Below, piece by piece: positions 1 to 5,931 of a stretch of DNA of 10,434 nt. Position numbers and translations under genes: made by a program. The notes beneath the pieces are model-generated. The model was not told the DNA's origin. It was given only the letters and a program-made list of their open reading frames with translations, and ran no database searches. This stretch comes from Gammaproteobacteria bacterium. Lineage in GTDB: Bacteria; Pseudomonadota; Gammaproteobacteria; Competibacterales; Competibacteraceae. Within the stretch, counting starts at the first letter, position 1; the number at the start of each line of letters is the position of its first letter. The DNA lies in assembly GCA_020047885.1 (NCBI GenBank), contig JAIFNF010000317.1, forward strand, positions 1 to 10,434. Reading direction: 5' to 3'.

Positions 1-143
1 TCAACCGTTCCCCACGCGGTCTCGACCGAACTGGTGAGGCCCGGCGTCCAGGCATAGGGTGAGAGCGCGAAGTTCCAGCCCGAATCCTGCGCCAGGGCTG
101 GCGTGGTGAGTGCGACCGCCAAGCATAAAACCGTTGTTTTCAT
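1..143 (-). CDS. Outer-membrane or periplasmic protein, N-terminal part only (runs off window)
   Basis: The ATG lies at 141-143 on the minus strand and the frame is open to base 1, giving about 47 residues; the rest of the gene is outside the window. The protein begins with a clear Sec signal peptide: MKTT, a hydrophobic core (VLCLAVALTTP), then ALA followed by QDSG, so cleavage is likely after ALA. The mature start, SGWNFALSPYAWTPGL, resembles the first strand of outer-membrane barrel proteins, where a Trp and a PYxW-type motif are common. The start is 33 bp downstream of the preceding barrel gene, with GGAA about 11 bases before the ATG, so the two are probably co-transcribed. The family beyond 'exported, probable barrel' cannot be fixed from this fragment. 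Confidence 0.7.
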   Translation of the reverse strand, partial: MKTTVLCLAVALTTPALAQDSGWNFALSPYAWTPGLTSSVETAWGTV

Positions 144-176
144 TAGCCAATTATTCCGCTATTGATCGTCTAACCG

Positions 177-1106
177 TTAGAACCGCATCCTGAACGTCGC
201 GCCGAGCAGGGGCGCGGGATCGAAGGATTCCTCGCGCAGCGTGTTGCCGCCGGAATCTTCGACGCGCAATTCACCCCCGACAATCGCCCCCGCGTACAGG
301 GAAAGCGACGCATAGTCCGCGAAGTCGGCGGACAGACGGAGGAAGACCGGCATACCCCGTTCCTCGCCCACCCCATCCGGCACTGGGCCATTTTCGCTCA
401 GGCGGAAGCGCAGGCTACGGTAGGCGGCACCTACCCCGAGATGCCAGCCGTTATCGAGGCGATAGTCGAGTTCAAGCCCTGCCGGGCCGACCGGTCCAGC
501 GGGCAGCGGATTGACCAGACTCCAACGATCGTTCAAACGCCAGTTAACAACCAAAATCGGGATCACCTTCGTTTCTTCAATATGGCTGAACACCCCCAAG
601 CCGAAGCCGAGGCGCTGGTCGGGCGCGAACACTTTGGTCGCACTCAGGATGCCGCCGTAGACCACGGATTCGCCCAAGTCGGCACCGTTTTCACGCGACC
701 ATTCCACCGAGGGCGCGACGCCATAAAACCACCCGTCGGCTCCGCTGAACACGAGAGGCACGCCGAACCCAAAACGCTGCACGTTATCCCAAGGCGCATC
801 ACCGAAGGCCGTCCGACTCGAAAAATTGTAGTTGAGATAATCGTAATGGAACGTGACGCCAGCGCGATGGCCCGCCCCGAATCCGCTGCTCGCACCGGCG
901 CGAATCCCGACGCCGGTAGCATCGAAATCGCCGCCGTTATCGATATTGGCGTTGCCCTGCCAGATCGGGGTGACGGAAAAGGACGACTGCCACGCTTCAG
1001 CGGCTCCACTGACTCCCGGAGCCAAAATCAGCAGCATGGCACCGATGGTCGCTGCACAAGCCTCGTGGTGGTGGTTGGCGGCGAAGCCGCGGAGTTTGGG
1101 GGGCAT
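177..1106 (-). CDS. Outer-membrane beta-barrel protein, unknown function
   Basis: This is a 309-aa exported protein. From the chosen ATG it starts MPPKLRG, then has a hydrophobic stretch (GAMLLILAPGVSG) and a likely cleavage site around GAAEA before WQSSF. The remainder alternates polar and hydrophobic residues with many Gly and aromatic residues (for example YGVAPSVEW, WHLGVGAAYR). It ends in FRMRF with a terminal Phe, the classical BAM-recognised C-terminal strand. An ATG at 1173-1175 would add 23 residues. I reject it because that extension is read out of frame through a duplicated CDF gene tail (1159-1203), has no Shine-Dalgarno, and would put a long polar lead before the signal peptide. 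The gene lies 33 bp before the partial gene at 1-143. Its upstream neighbour was probably the CDF gene now at 9102-10034. Substrate and pore function are unknown. Confidence 0.72.
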   Translation of the reverse strand: MPPKLRGFAANHHHEACAATIGAMLLILAPGVSGAAEAWQSSFSVTPIWQGNANIDNGGDFDATGVGIRAGASSGFGAGHRAGVTFHYDYLNYNFSSRTAFGDAPWDNVQRFGFGVPLVFSGADGWFYGVAPSVEWSRENGADLGESVVYGGILSATKVFAPDQRLGFGLGVFSHIEETKVIPILVVNWRLNDRWSLVNPLPAGPVGPAGLELDYRLDNGWHLGVGAAYRSLRFRLSENGPVPDGVGEERGMPVFLRLSADFADYASLSLYAGAIVGGELRVEDSGGNTLREESFDPAPLLGATFRMRF

Positions 1107-1151
1107 CAGTTTTTTCTCGGATTGCAAGGTTAAAACGCCAATGATACGAGT

Positions 1152-1203
1152 TAATGCTTCAAATCCATCGTTCATCGGCTGTGAATTCGACGATCAGCCA
1201 TTG
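1152..1203. repeat. 52-bp direct repeat, left copy (CDF gene tail)
   Basis: It aligns without gaps to 9095-9146 with 5 mismatches. On the minus strand it reads as the end of a CDF gene plus 8 bases after the stop. Similarity stops abruptly on both sides, so the two copies mark the two ends of the intervening block. Confidence 0.85.
1159..1203 (-). pseudogene. Orphan C-terminal tail of a CDF transporter gene
   Basis: The minus-strand frame reads QWLIVEFTADERWI and then TGA at 1159-1161. The intact CDF gene ends QWLIVEFTADERWV and TGA at 9102-9104. Four of the five nucleotide differences between the copies are synonymous third-position changes and the fifth gives Ile for Val, so at least one copy evolved under coding constraint. 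Upstream of the Gln codon the similarity is lost and no CDF-like residues remain. The remnant sits 52 bp before the barrel gene, as expected if a complete CDF gene once preceded it there. A short ATG frame through the remnant (MADRRIHSR) overlaps the 1175 ATG, which I take as coincidence. Confidence 0.75.
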
Positions 1204-1353
1204 CCCACCTCGCCCGCAGCGTGCGGATGACTGCGCCGCTCAGGGTTCCCTGCTGTTGTCATAAAAAGTGCATTTTCAAACCGCGCAGTGCTGAGACTTT
1301 TTGTCCCAAGGGCAGCTAATTTGGAAATTTATAGGATATAAACCGGTGTATGT
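1204..1353. other. Left edge of the inserted block, no gene seen
   Basis: About 150 bp between the repeat and the membrane-protein fragment. I see no coding signal or RNA gene. The only recognisable element is the leftward promoter candidate at its inner end. No transposon-like terminal inverted repeat is evident next to the direct repeat. Confidence 0.4.
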
Positions 1354-1356
1354 CTA
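1328..1356 (-). promoter_or_regulatory. Candidate sigma-70 promoter pointing to the barrel gene
   Basis: Read on the minus strand, TAGACA (1351-1356) is followed by a 17-base spacer and TATAAA (1328-1333). Each hexamer matches its consensus at 5 of 6 bases and the spacing is optimal. Transcription would start near 1321 and give a leader of about 215 nt before the barrel ATG, passing through the CDF-tail remnant. Because the promoter lies inside the inserted block, it could supply expression to a gene separated from its old operon. The call is by eye only. Confidence 0.45.
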
Positions 1357-1704
1357 TGGATTATCATGCGCGATGTCCGACAAGCGCCGAACATCCCGCG
1401 TCCGGATTTTCTCAAAATGAACCTGCTCCGCCAGTTCGCCATAGGTCTCTCGCAACCGGCGGTCGCTGCGTTCCTTCAACAACAGCACAAAGCCGGGGCC
1501 ACCGCCCATCAGAAATAGGAAAGGTGCCAGGAAGGCCAGGGTCTGGATCAGGTTTTCGGTCAGGAGGCTCAACCCCCCCGAGTTGGCCGCCGCCAGGCCG
1601 GCTCGGCCGATGAGAATCAGGCTGAATACCCCGTAGAGAATCCCCAGGGTTTGGCGCAAGCGGGAGCCGTTCCTCGCCGCCCTGGTCGTCGTCGCGCCCC
1701 TCAA
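1354..1704 (-). pseudogene. Fragment of a membrane protein, perhaps the N-terminal part of a sensor
   Basis: The minus-strand frame is open for 116 codons from a TTG immediately preceded by a stop. The convincing part begins near base 1670: RLRQTLGILYGVFSLILIG, a linker, then a second hydrophobic stretch TLAFLAPFLFLMGGGPGFVLLL, followed by the charged helix KERSDRRLRETYGELAEQVHFEK. Two membrane helices leading into a charged helix are common before GGDEF or histidine-kinase domains, but no such domain is present and the frame ends at IAHDNP. The first 11 or so codons overlap plus-strand sequence that clearly encodes IS110 transposase, so the true 5' end was probably lost at that junction. I consider this a truncated remnant; a small intact membrane protein is the alternative. 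Confidence 0.4.
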
Positions 1705-1976
1705 TCAAGACAGCGGAACCTGGCGGGGACCCCGCCGGGTCTGGGGCGGACGGGCCCAGGTTCCTCAAACCTTGTCCATGGCGACGTTATCCGCCGTCCG
1801 TTTTAACCAGGTCATCAACGCCTTTTATACTTGGTGGTGCGCCGCTGGCAAAGCGGTCTAGGGCACCTCGATGCGCAAGCTGTTGACGATTCTCAATTTG
1901 ATGGTTCGTGATCGCGCTCATTGGGATGAACACCATGGCAAAACCGCTTGAATCTCTTGACCTGAAACACAGTTGA
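1664..1976 (+). mobile_element. IS110-family transposase, degraded C-terminal remnant
   Basis: The plus-strand frame reads EPFLAALVVVAPLNQDSG, then RRVWGGRAQV, MATLSAVRFNQVINAFY, AAGKAV, a TAG stop at 1859-1861, then MRKLLTILNLMVRD. These match the conserved C-terminal (transposase_20) half of IS110 enzymes: the ALVGVAP-NRDSG block, the GGRA block, the xxRFNPVIxxFYxRL block and the MRKLLTILNAM block. After the TAG the frame is disturbed again: the usual ending appears one base out of frame as KPLESLDLKHS followed by TGA at 1974-1976. The N-terminal DEDD half is absent, so the element cannot move by itself. In-frame sequence before about 1664 reaches a TAG at 1634-1636 and overlaps the membrane-protein fragment on the other strand. 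Confidence 0.8.
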
Positions 1977-1977
1977 T

Positions 1978-2000
1978 CTCCCCCAAGCAGGCGAGGGGAG
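1978..2000 (+). repeat. Short inverted repeat after the IS110 remnant
   Basis: CTCCCC (1978-1983) and GGGGAG (1995-2000) can pair across an 11-base loop, right after the transposase stop. No T-run follows, so it is a weak terminator candidate; it may be part of the old IS end. Confidence 0.3.
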
Positions 2001-2102
2001 TGAACGGTTAAGAGCAGGTATAGTCAGTTGGTTCGGTGAAAAATTTGGTTTCTTCGCTTCCCCAACTATTGCGAAAACGAAGTGACGCCAGCCATGTGTT
2101 GT

Positions 2103-2130
2103 TTGTAACCCATGTCACCTTTGGTTACAA
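2103..2130. promoter_or_regulatory. Operator-like perfect inverted repeat over the promoter
   Basis: TTGTAACC (2103-2110) and GGTTACAA (2123-2130) are exact reverse complements with a 12-base spacer. The half-site centres are 20 bp apart, about two helical turns, which suits a dimeric repressor. The dyad covers the -35 and nearly all of the -10, so binding would block RNA polymerase. No regulator gene with a DNA-binding domain is in the block; the HigA-like protein lacks one. Confidence 0.45.
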
Positions 2131-2131
2131 T
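2103..2131 (+). promoter_or_regulatory. Candidate sigma-70 promoter of the dynamin cluster
   Basis: TTGTAA (2103-2108) and TACAAT (2126-2131) are separated by 17 bases, matching consensus at 4 and 5 of 6 positions. The predicted start near 2138 leaves a leader of about 54 nt to the ATG at 2192. A small hairpin (CCGAG 2132-2136, CTCGG 2142-2146) lies at the expected transcript start. The promoter supports the ATG at 2192 over an upstream GTG at 2036, which would place the promoter inside the coding region. Confidence 0.5.
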
Positions 2132-2191
2132 CCGAGTTTCACTCGGGTCGCGCCAAGCACCGTCGTTTTCAAATGTCATCGGAAAATTGGT

Positions 2192-4900
2192 ATGAGCAAA
2201 GATAACAATGCGGATAAGGACCCTTTTTCCTGGATAAGTTCGGCTCGCGGAAAGCTGTCGGAAAAGGGATTGGAGATTTTTGAAACGGTACGCAAGAAGG
2301 TCGAAACGACGGGCAAGGATGATATCGAACGATCGCTCAATACGATGCGCGAAAAGATTTTGGAAAAAAGCACCGAAGTTTTTGAACAAGCAAGAAAAAA
2401 GGTCGAAGAAATGAATAGCGAAAAAGATGGCAAGAAATCTGCTTCTTGGGCGGATATCATGTATAAAAAATTGAATTTATTGTCATCTGAAGCGCCACCG
2501 ATAGCAGCGTCGGAACCCGCTTTTGTCTCCAACTCATCACCTTCTTTTGGCCTTTTTTCCAGCGTCAACGAACAGGCGGCGATGCTTCAAAAAACCTGGG
2601 GTGCCTTTTACGCTGGCATGTGTGAGATCGAAACTGATCCTGATCGAAAACGCCAGTTCAAGGTGCTCGACCAGAATTTTCGCACCGCACTGGAGAAACT
2701 TGCCCAGGAATTGGCATCCCCGGAGTTGCGCATCGCCACCACCGGCACGACCAGCAGCGGTAAGAGTAGCGTTGTTAATCTGCTTGCCGGCGGGTTCATC
2801 ATGCCGGTCGAAGAACGTGAAATGAGCGCCGGTGTGGTGGCTGTTCGCCACAGTCGTGATGATTCCCGCCGCTTGAAAATTCACAAAACCCTTGGTGCAA
2901 AATGGGAATGCGGCGAGTGGCGTGCGCTCGGTGATGCTGACATTAAAAAACGGCTAACCGATACCATGCACGTCTATAACGAATCGCGCGGCGGACCACA
3001 AACGATCAGTCCGCCCGAAATCGAATTGGACTATCCGCTCGATTGCTTCAAGTCTGGCGGTCTGTTGAGCGTGGCAGGTCTTCCCGAGAACACCCGTTTC
3101 ATGCTGATCGATCTACCTGGCTTGCGCAACGTTACCGATGAAGTGAACCGCCAGATTGTCGCTCGCAGCAAGGAATCACTCTGTCTGGTGACCTATAACA
3201 TGGCCGAAACCGACGAAAACAAACGGCAGGCTCTGGTCGCTGAAGTACTCAGCCAGATCAAAGCAATGGGGGGTTCACCGGCACGGATGCTGTTCGTACT
3301 CAACCGCATCGATGTCTTTCGTAAGGATGGCAACTGGGAAAAAGTCGAGGTTGAGGAGAGTGAACGTCGTAAAAAAGAAATCAGCCAAACACTGCGCGAA
3401 CATTTACCAGAGCATCGCCACGCTATAGAACGGCTGGTGTTTTCGCGGCTGAGTTCCGCACCGGCGCATTATTCCCGGCGTATGGCCAACCCAACTTACC
3501 GGATCGAGGCTGTTGATCATCTATTTGATTATTATCGTTTTTTGATTCCAAAAGAAATAAAAAATGATGTTGGTTATCGTCCTTTCGATAAGTGGGAAGA
3601 TCATGATTTTAAGCGCGTCGGCGAAGCGGTTTGGAACATCAGCTATGGTGCCGAGTTTGCTAAAATTCTACGAAGCCATATCGAAGAGCATTTCCAGACT
3701 CTAGTGCTCCCGCCGATGGTAGTGCGTTTTGAAGGTGCCGTGAACGAGGCAATCAGCCAAGCGGTGCGAACCTGTAATAGTGTTTTGAACAGTTCGGAAG
3801 AGCGATACACAGTTGCTAAAAAGGAACTTGACGAGACAGATCGGGCGTTGAAAGAGTTTCTTAAGGATGCGCGCAATCAATTATTGGAGCCGCTAAAAAA
3901 AAGATTAGCTACTATAAGCGATAATACAGATGAGACTTTGGATTTGTTGGAATGCGTTGTGGAAGACTGGATGAAAGAGCCTATGTTTGAACTTTTGGAC
4001 GCCAATGCATTGGCTGCGCTGTACACTTGGAAGGATGAAATGTTGAGAAATTCTATTGGTGTTGTGGAAGCGGCTGCGCGATCGCTGATTTTAGGAAACA
4101 TTGACTTCTCAAAAACATCTGCGGCGACTATGTCTGCTGGATTACAGGACCGCCTCAAGAAAGTGATCAAAAAATTTCAAGAGGACGGCTATGACTCATC
4201 TTGTGCAAAAGCTGAGACTGAAGAAGAAAAAATCCATGTTGCGAAATCGGAAAACGAGAAACAGAAAATTCAAAAATTACGAGAAGGAGCTATGATTTTT
4301 TCCAATCGATTAGAGGAAATTGTCGAAGAATTAGTCCAAGAACACCTTTATGTCGAAACGGCTCGTGTTCAAGATACATTACAAGCATCACTGCTCCATT
4401 GTTATAGCAACTATGTTAATACTGGCCTAAAACAAAAATCTCCAGATTGGAGCTTAAATGTTCCTCGGGTGATTTTGAATAATTTATCGCCACCGGATAT
4501 CCAGCGACCGAGCTTTAAGAGAAACCTGATCGATAGCAGAATGGAGGAAGAACGTAATCCTTGGAGGCTTTGGTTCACTAAGAGGGATATCGAGATTGCA
4601 GTTGTCCCTAGTGGACGTGACTTGGCGACAGAATGGAGTCTAGACATTAAACAACAGATAAATTTATTACTGAAGCCTTTTTCTGATCAACTAGAGCAAT
4701 ATTTACAGGAGTTACAAGAAAAAGTTGATAAGATTCAACATGATGTTTTTCATGATATTGGTTATAAATTAAATAAAGAATATGGACGTCATAGTCAAGA
4801 TTACGAATTTATCAAGGAGCAGTGGGAACCATTACAACGTCATACAAAAGCGCTTGGTGGCGCTCTACATGAAATGAAGAAAGTGGTGGGAATGTCATGA
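2192..4900 (+). CDS. Dynamin-like GTPase, first of a pair (DLP-A)
   Basis: This is a 902-aa member of the bacterial dynamin superfamily (Dynamin_N type large GTPase). Visible motifs are the P-loop GTTSSGKS (185-192), G3 DLPG (307-310) and a good G4, NRID (371-374). At the usual G2 threonine position there seems to be a serine (S212 in EMSAGVV). Before the G domain is a long charged N-terminus with two copies of an 18-residue amphipathic helix (21-38, 55-72). After it, long helical regions include charged coiled-coil stretches (about 673-718 and 815-862), as expected for a dynamin stalk. No obvious transmembrane helix is present. The ATG at 2192 has GGAA about 8 bases upstream; a GTG at 2036 would add 52 residues unlike the rest. 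The stop overlaps the next ATG (ATGA), so translation is coupled. It probably binds membranes and remodels them by GTP hydrolysis, perhaps as a hetero-oligomer with DLP-B; that is inference. Confidence 0.85.
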   Translation: MSKDNNADKDPFSWISSARGKLSEKGLEIFETVRKKVETTGKDDIERSLNTMREKILEKSTEVFEQARKKVEEMNSEKDGKKSASWADIMYKKLNLLSSEAPPIAASEPAFVSNSSPSFGLFSSVNEQAAMLQKTWGAFYAGMCEIETDPDRKRQFKVLDQNFRTALEKLAQELASPELRIATTGTTSSGKSSVVNLLAGGFIMPVEEREMSAGVVAVRHSRDDSRRLKIHKTLGAKWECGEWRALGDADIKKRLTDTMHVYNESRGGPQTISPPEIELDYPLDCFKSGGLLSVAGLPENTRFMLIDLPGLRNVTDEVNRQIVARSKESLCLVTYNMAETDENKRQALVAEVLSQIKAMGGSPARMLFVLNRIDVFRKDGNWEKVEVEESERRKKEISQTLREHLPEHRHAIERLVFSRLSSAPAHYSRRMANPTYRIEAVDHLFDYYRFLIPKEIKNDVGYRPFDKWEDHDFKRVGEAVWNISYGAEFAKILRSHIEEHFQTLVLPPMVVRFEGAVNEAISQAVRTCNSVLNSSEERYTVAKKELDETDRALKEFLKDARNQLLEPLKKRLATISDNTDETLDLLECVVEDWMKEPMFELLDANALAALYTWKDEMLRNSIGVVEAAARSLILGNIDFSKTSAATMSAGLQDRLKKVIKKFQEDGYDSSCAKAETEEEKIHVAKSENEKQKIQKLREGAMIFSNRLEEIVEELVQEHLYVETARVQDTLQASLLHCYSNYVNTGLKQKSPDWSLNVPRVILNNLSPPDIQRPSFKRNLIDSRMEEERNPWRLWFTKRDIEIAVVPSGRDLATEWSLDIKQQINLLLKPFSDQLEQYLQELQEKVDKIQHDVFHDIGYKLNKEYGRHSQDYEFIKEQWEPLQRHTKALGGALHEMKKVVGMS
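2252..2407 (+). repeat. Tandem amphipathic-helix repeat inside DLP-A
   Basis: Residues 21-38 (KLSEKGLEIFETVRKKVE) and 55-72 (KILEKSTEVFEQARKKVE) share 11 of 18 residues and most differences are conservative. The period is 34 residues (102 bp). The DNA copies (2252-2305 and 2354-2407) have diverged more than the protein, so it is an old duplication kept by selection, plausibly a membrane- or partner-binding helix. Confidence 0.7.
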
Positions 4901-5904
4901 ATAAGAAACAAGAAGGTCATCGAGAGGGAGAGGATTGCGCAAAGGTTACGGGAAATATCGATACTCAAATTAGCGCAACTTGCCCATCTTCAACGGAAGC
5001 AGAAAAGCGACCGACAGATAGCCAGCCAGCGATTTCTGCTAATCTAGTTCCATCTGCTTCCATAAAAAATATCGATATAGATTTCGATGTTTCTTATGAA
5101 AGATTTTTAGAGTGGAAAGAATTACCTGATGAATTGGAAAAAAACCGTTCCTTATTGAGCGATCCAAAAAAAATTAGAGAGTTAATTTTTAAAAGGCTCG
5201 AAAAAAGCATTCAAAAAGAAGATTCAAAAATACAAGAATTTTTGCTATCTTTGAAAGATAGATTGGGTAATGTTTTTTTTCATGGTTTAGCTTTGGGCGT
5301 TTACATAGGAATGAAAATTGGGACTCAAATGGAAAGTCCAACTAAATCCAAAAAACCGGAACCGGAAAAATACACTCAGCAACCCGATAAAAATATGGAA
5401 CTTAATAATCAGTATGGAACTAAAAAAAGTGAAAAAAAATTGGGTCGTGGTCTTATTTCATCGGTTCTTGATCGGATTCCGAATCCTCTTGGAAAAGCTA
5501 GAAATGAAAAGCTAACGAAACCCTGTTCTGCTCAATATCTGTTCACTGTACTTCATGCGAAGGATTTAGAAAGCAGTCCACAAGCTCACATAGAGATTCC
5601 TCAAACAAGCGTCGAAGACATTGTATCGAAGGCAAGGTTTATGAAAGTTTTTTGTTCTGTCGAAGAAGGGCAGGCGGTTTTTGAAAATCTCAAATTAAGT
5701 ACAGAACCAATCGATTATAAGCAAGCTATTAATATCGCATTACTAATTGAGGTTTCTGGCACGAAGGATTTGCTTGCAGCGAATAGCTTCCTCTTATTCA
5801 GGAGTGAATTAAACCCAGACCCGCAAGCTATGGCTATCGTAAAAGAAATTAAGCGACTTGCATCAATTGAGGGCGTTAGCAATCAATTGCATCGCCTTGT
5901 TTAA
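4897..5904 (+). CDS. Unknown protein between two dynamin genes, with a hydrophobic segment
   Basis: This 335-aa protein is not recognised from any family. Its ATG overlaps the DLP-A stop (ATGA at 4897-4900), so the two are translationally coupled. Residues 1-55 are polar and probably disordered. Residues 60-122 are charged and helical (FLEWKELPDELEKNRS; IQEFLLSLKDRL). Residues 123-142 form one short hydrophobic stretch, LGNVFFHGLALGVYIGMKIG, with Gly at 124, 130, 134, 138 and 142, like a glycine-zipper helix that could insert in or bind a membrane. A Lys/Pro/Gln-rich linker follows (about 146-190), then a folded-looking C-terminal part (about 205-335). The DNA is strikingly AT-rich: two sampled 60-base lines, 5041-5100 and 5161-5220, are 17/60 and 15/60 G+C. 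By position it may be an adaptor or anchor linking the two GTPases, like the small partners of LeoA; this is inference. Confidence 0.8.
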   Translation: MNKKQEGHREGEDCAKVTGNIDTQISATCPSSTEAEKRPTDSQPAISANLVPSASIKNIDIDFDVSYERFLEWKELPDELEKNRSLLSDPKKIRELIFKRLEKSIQKEDSKIQEFLLSLKDRLGNVFFHGLALGVYIGMKIGTQMESPTKSKKPEPEKYTQQPDKNMELNNQYGTKKSEKKLGRGLISSVLDRIPNPLGKARNEKLTKPCSAQYLFTVLHAKDLESSPQAHIEIPQTSVEDIVSKARFMKVFCSVEEGQAVFENLKLSTEPIDYKQAINIALLIEVSGTKDLLAANSFLLFRSELNPDPQAMAIVKEIKRLASIEGVSNQLHRLV

Positions 5905-5931
5905 CTAAAATCTCTTATCTGGTAAATCGCT

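Noticed and set aside
441..1133. Long plus-strand open frame opposite the barrel gene
   Set aside because: It is the complement of a GC-rich real gene with a signal peptide and barrel pattern; its own translation is low-complexity and rich in Arg, Glu and Pro.
1107..1175. N-terminal extension of the barrel protein from the ATG at 1175
   Set aside because: The bases belong to the duplicated CDF tail read in another frame, no ribosome site precedes the ATG, and the signal peptide fits a start at 1106.
1412..1768. Minus-strand frame rich in Gly, Pro and Asp overlapping the membrane fragment
   Set aside because: It has no hydrophobic pattern or recognisable motif and overlaps both the IS110 remnant and a more convincing frame.
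2036..2191. GTG start that would add 52 residues to DLP-A
   Set aside because: The stretch contains a promoter-like sequence and an inverted repeat, its translation is unlike the highly charged protein that follows, and the ATG at 2192 has a ribosome-site-like GGAA.
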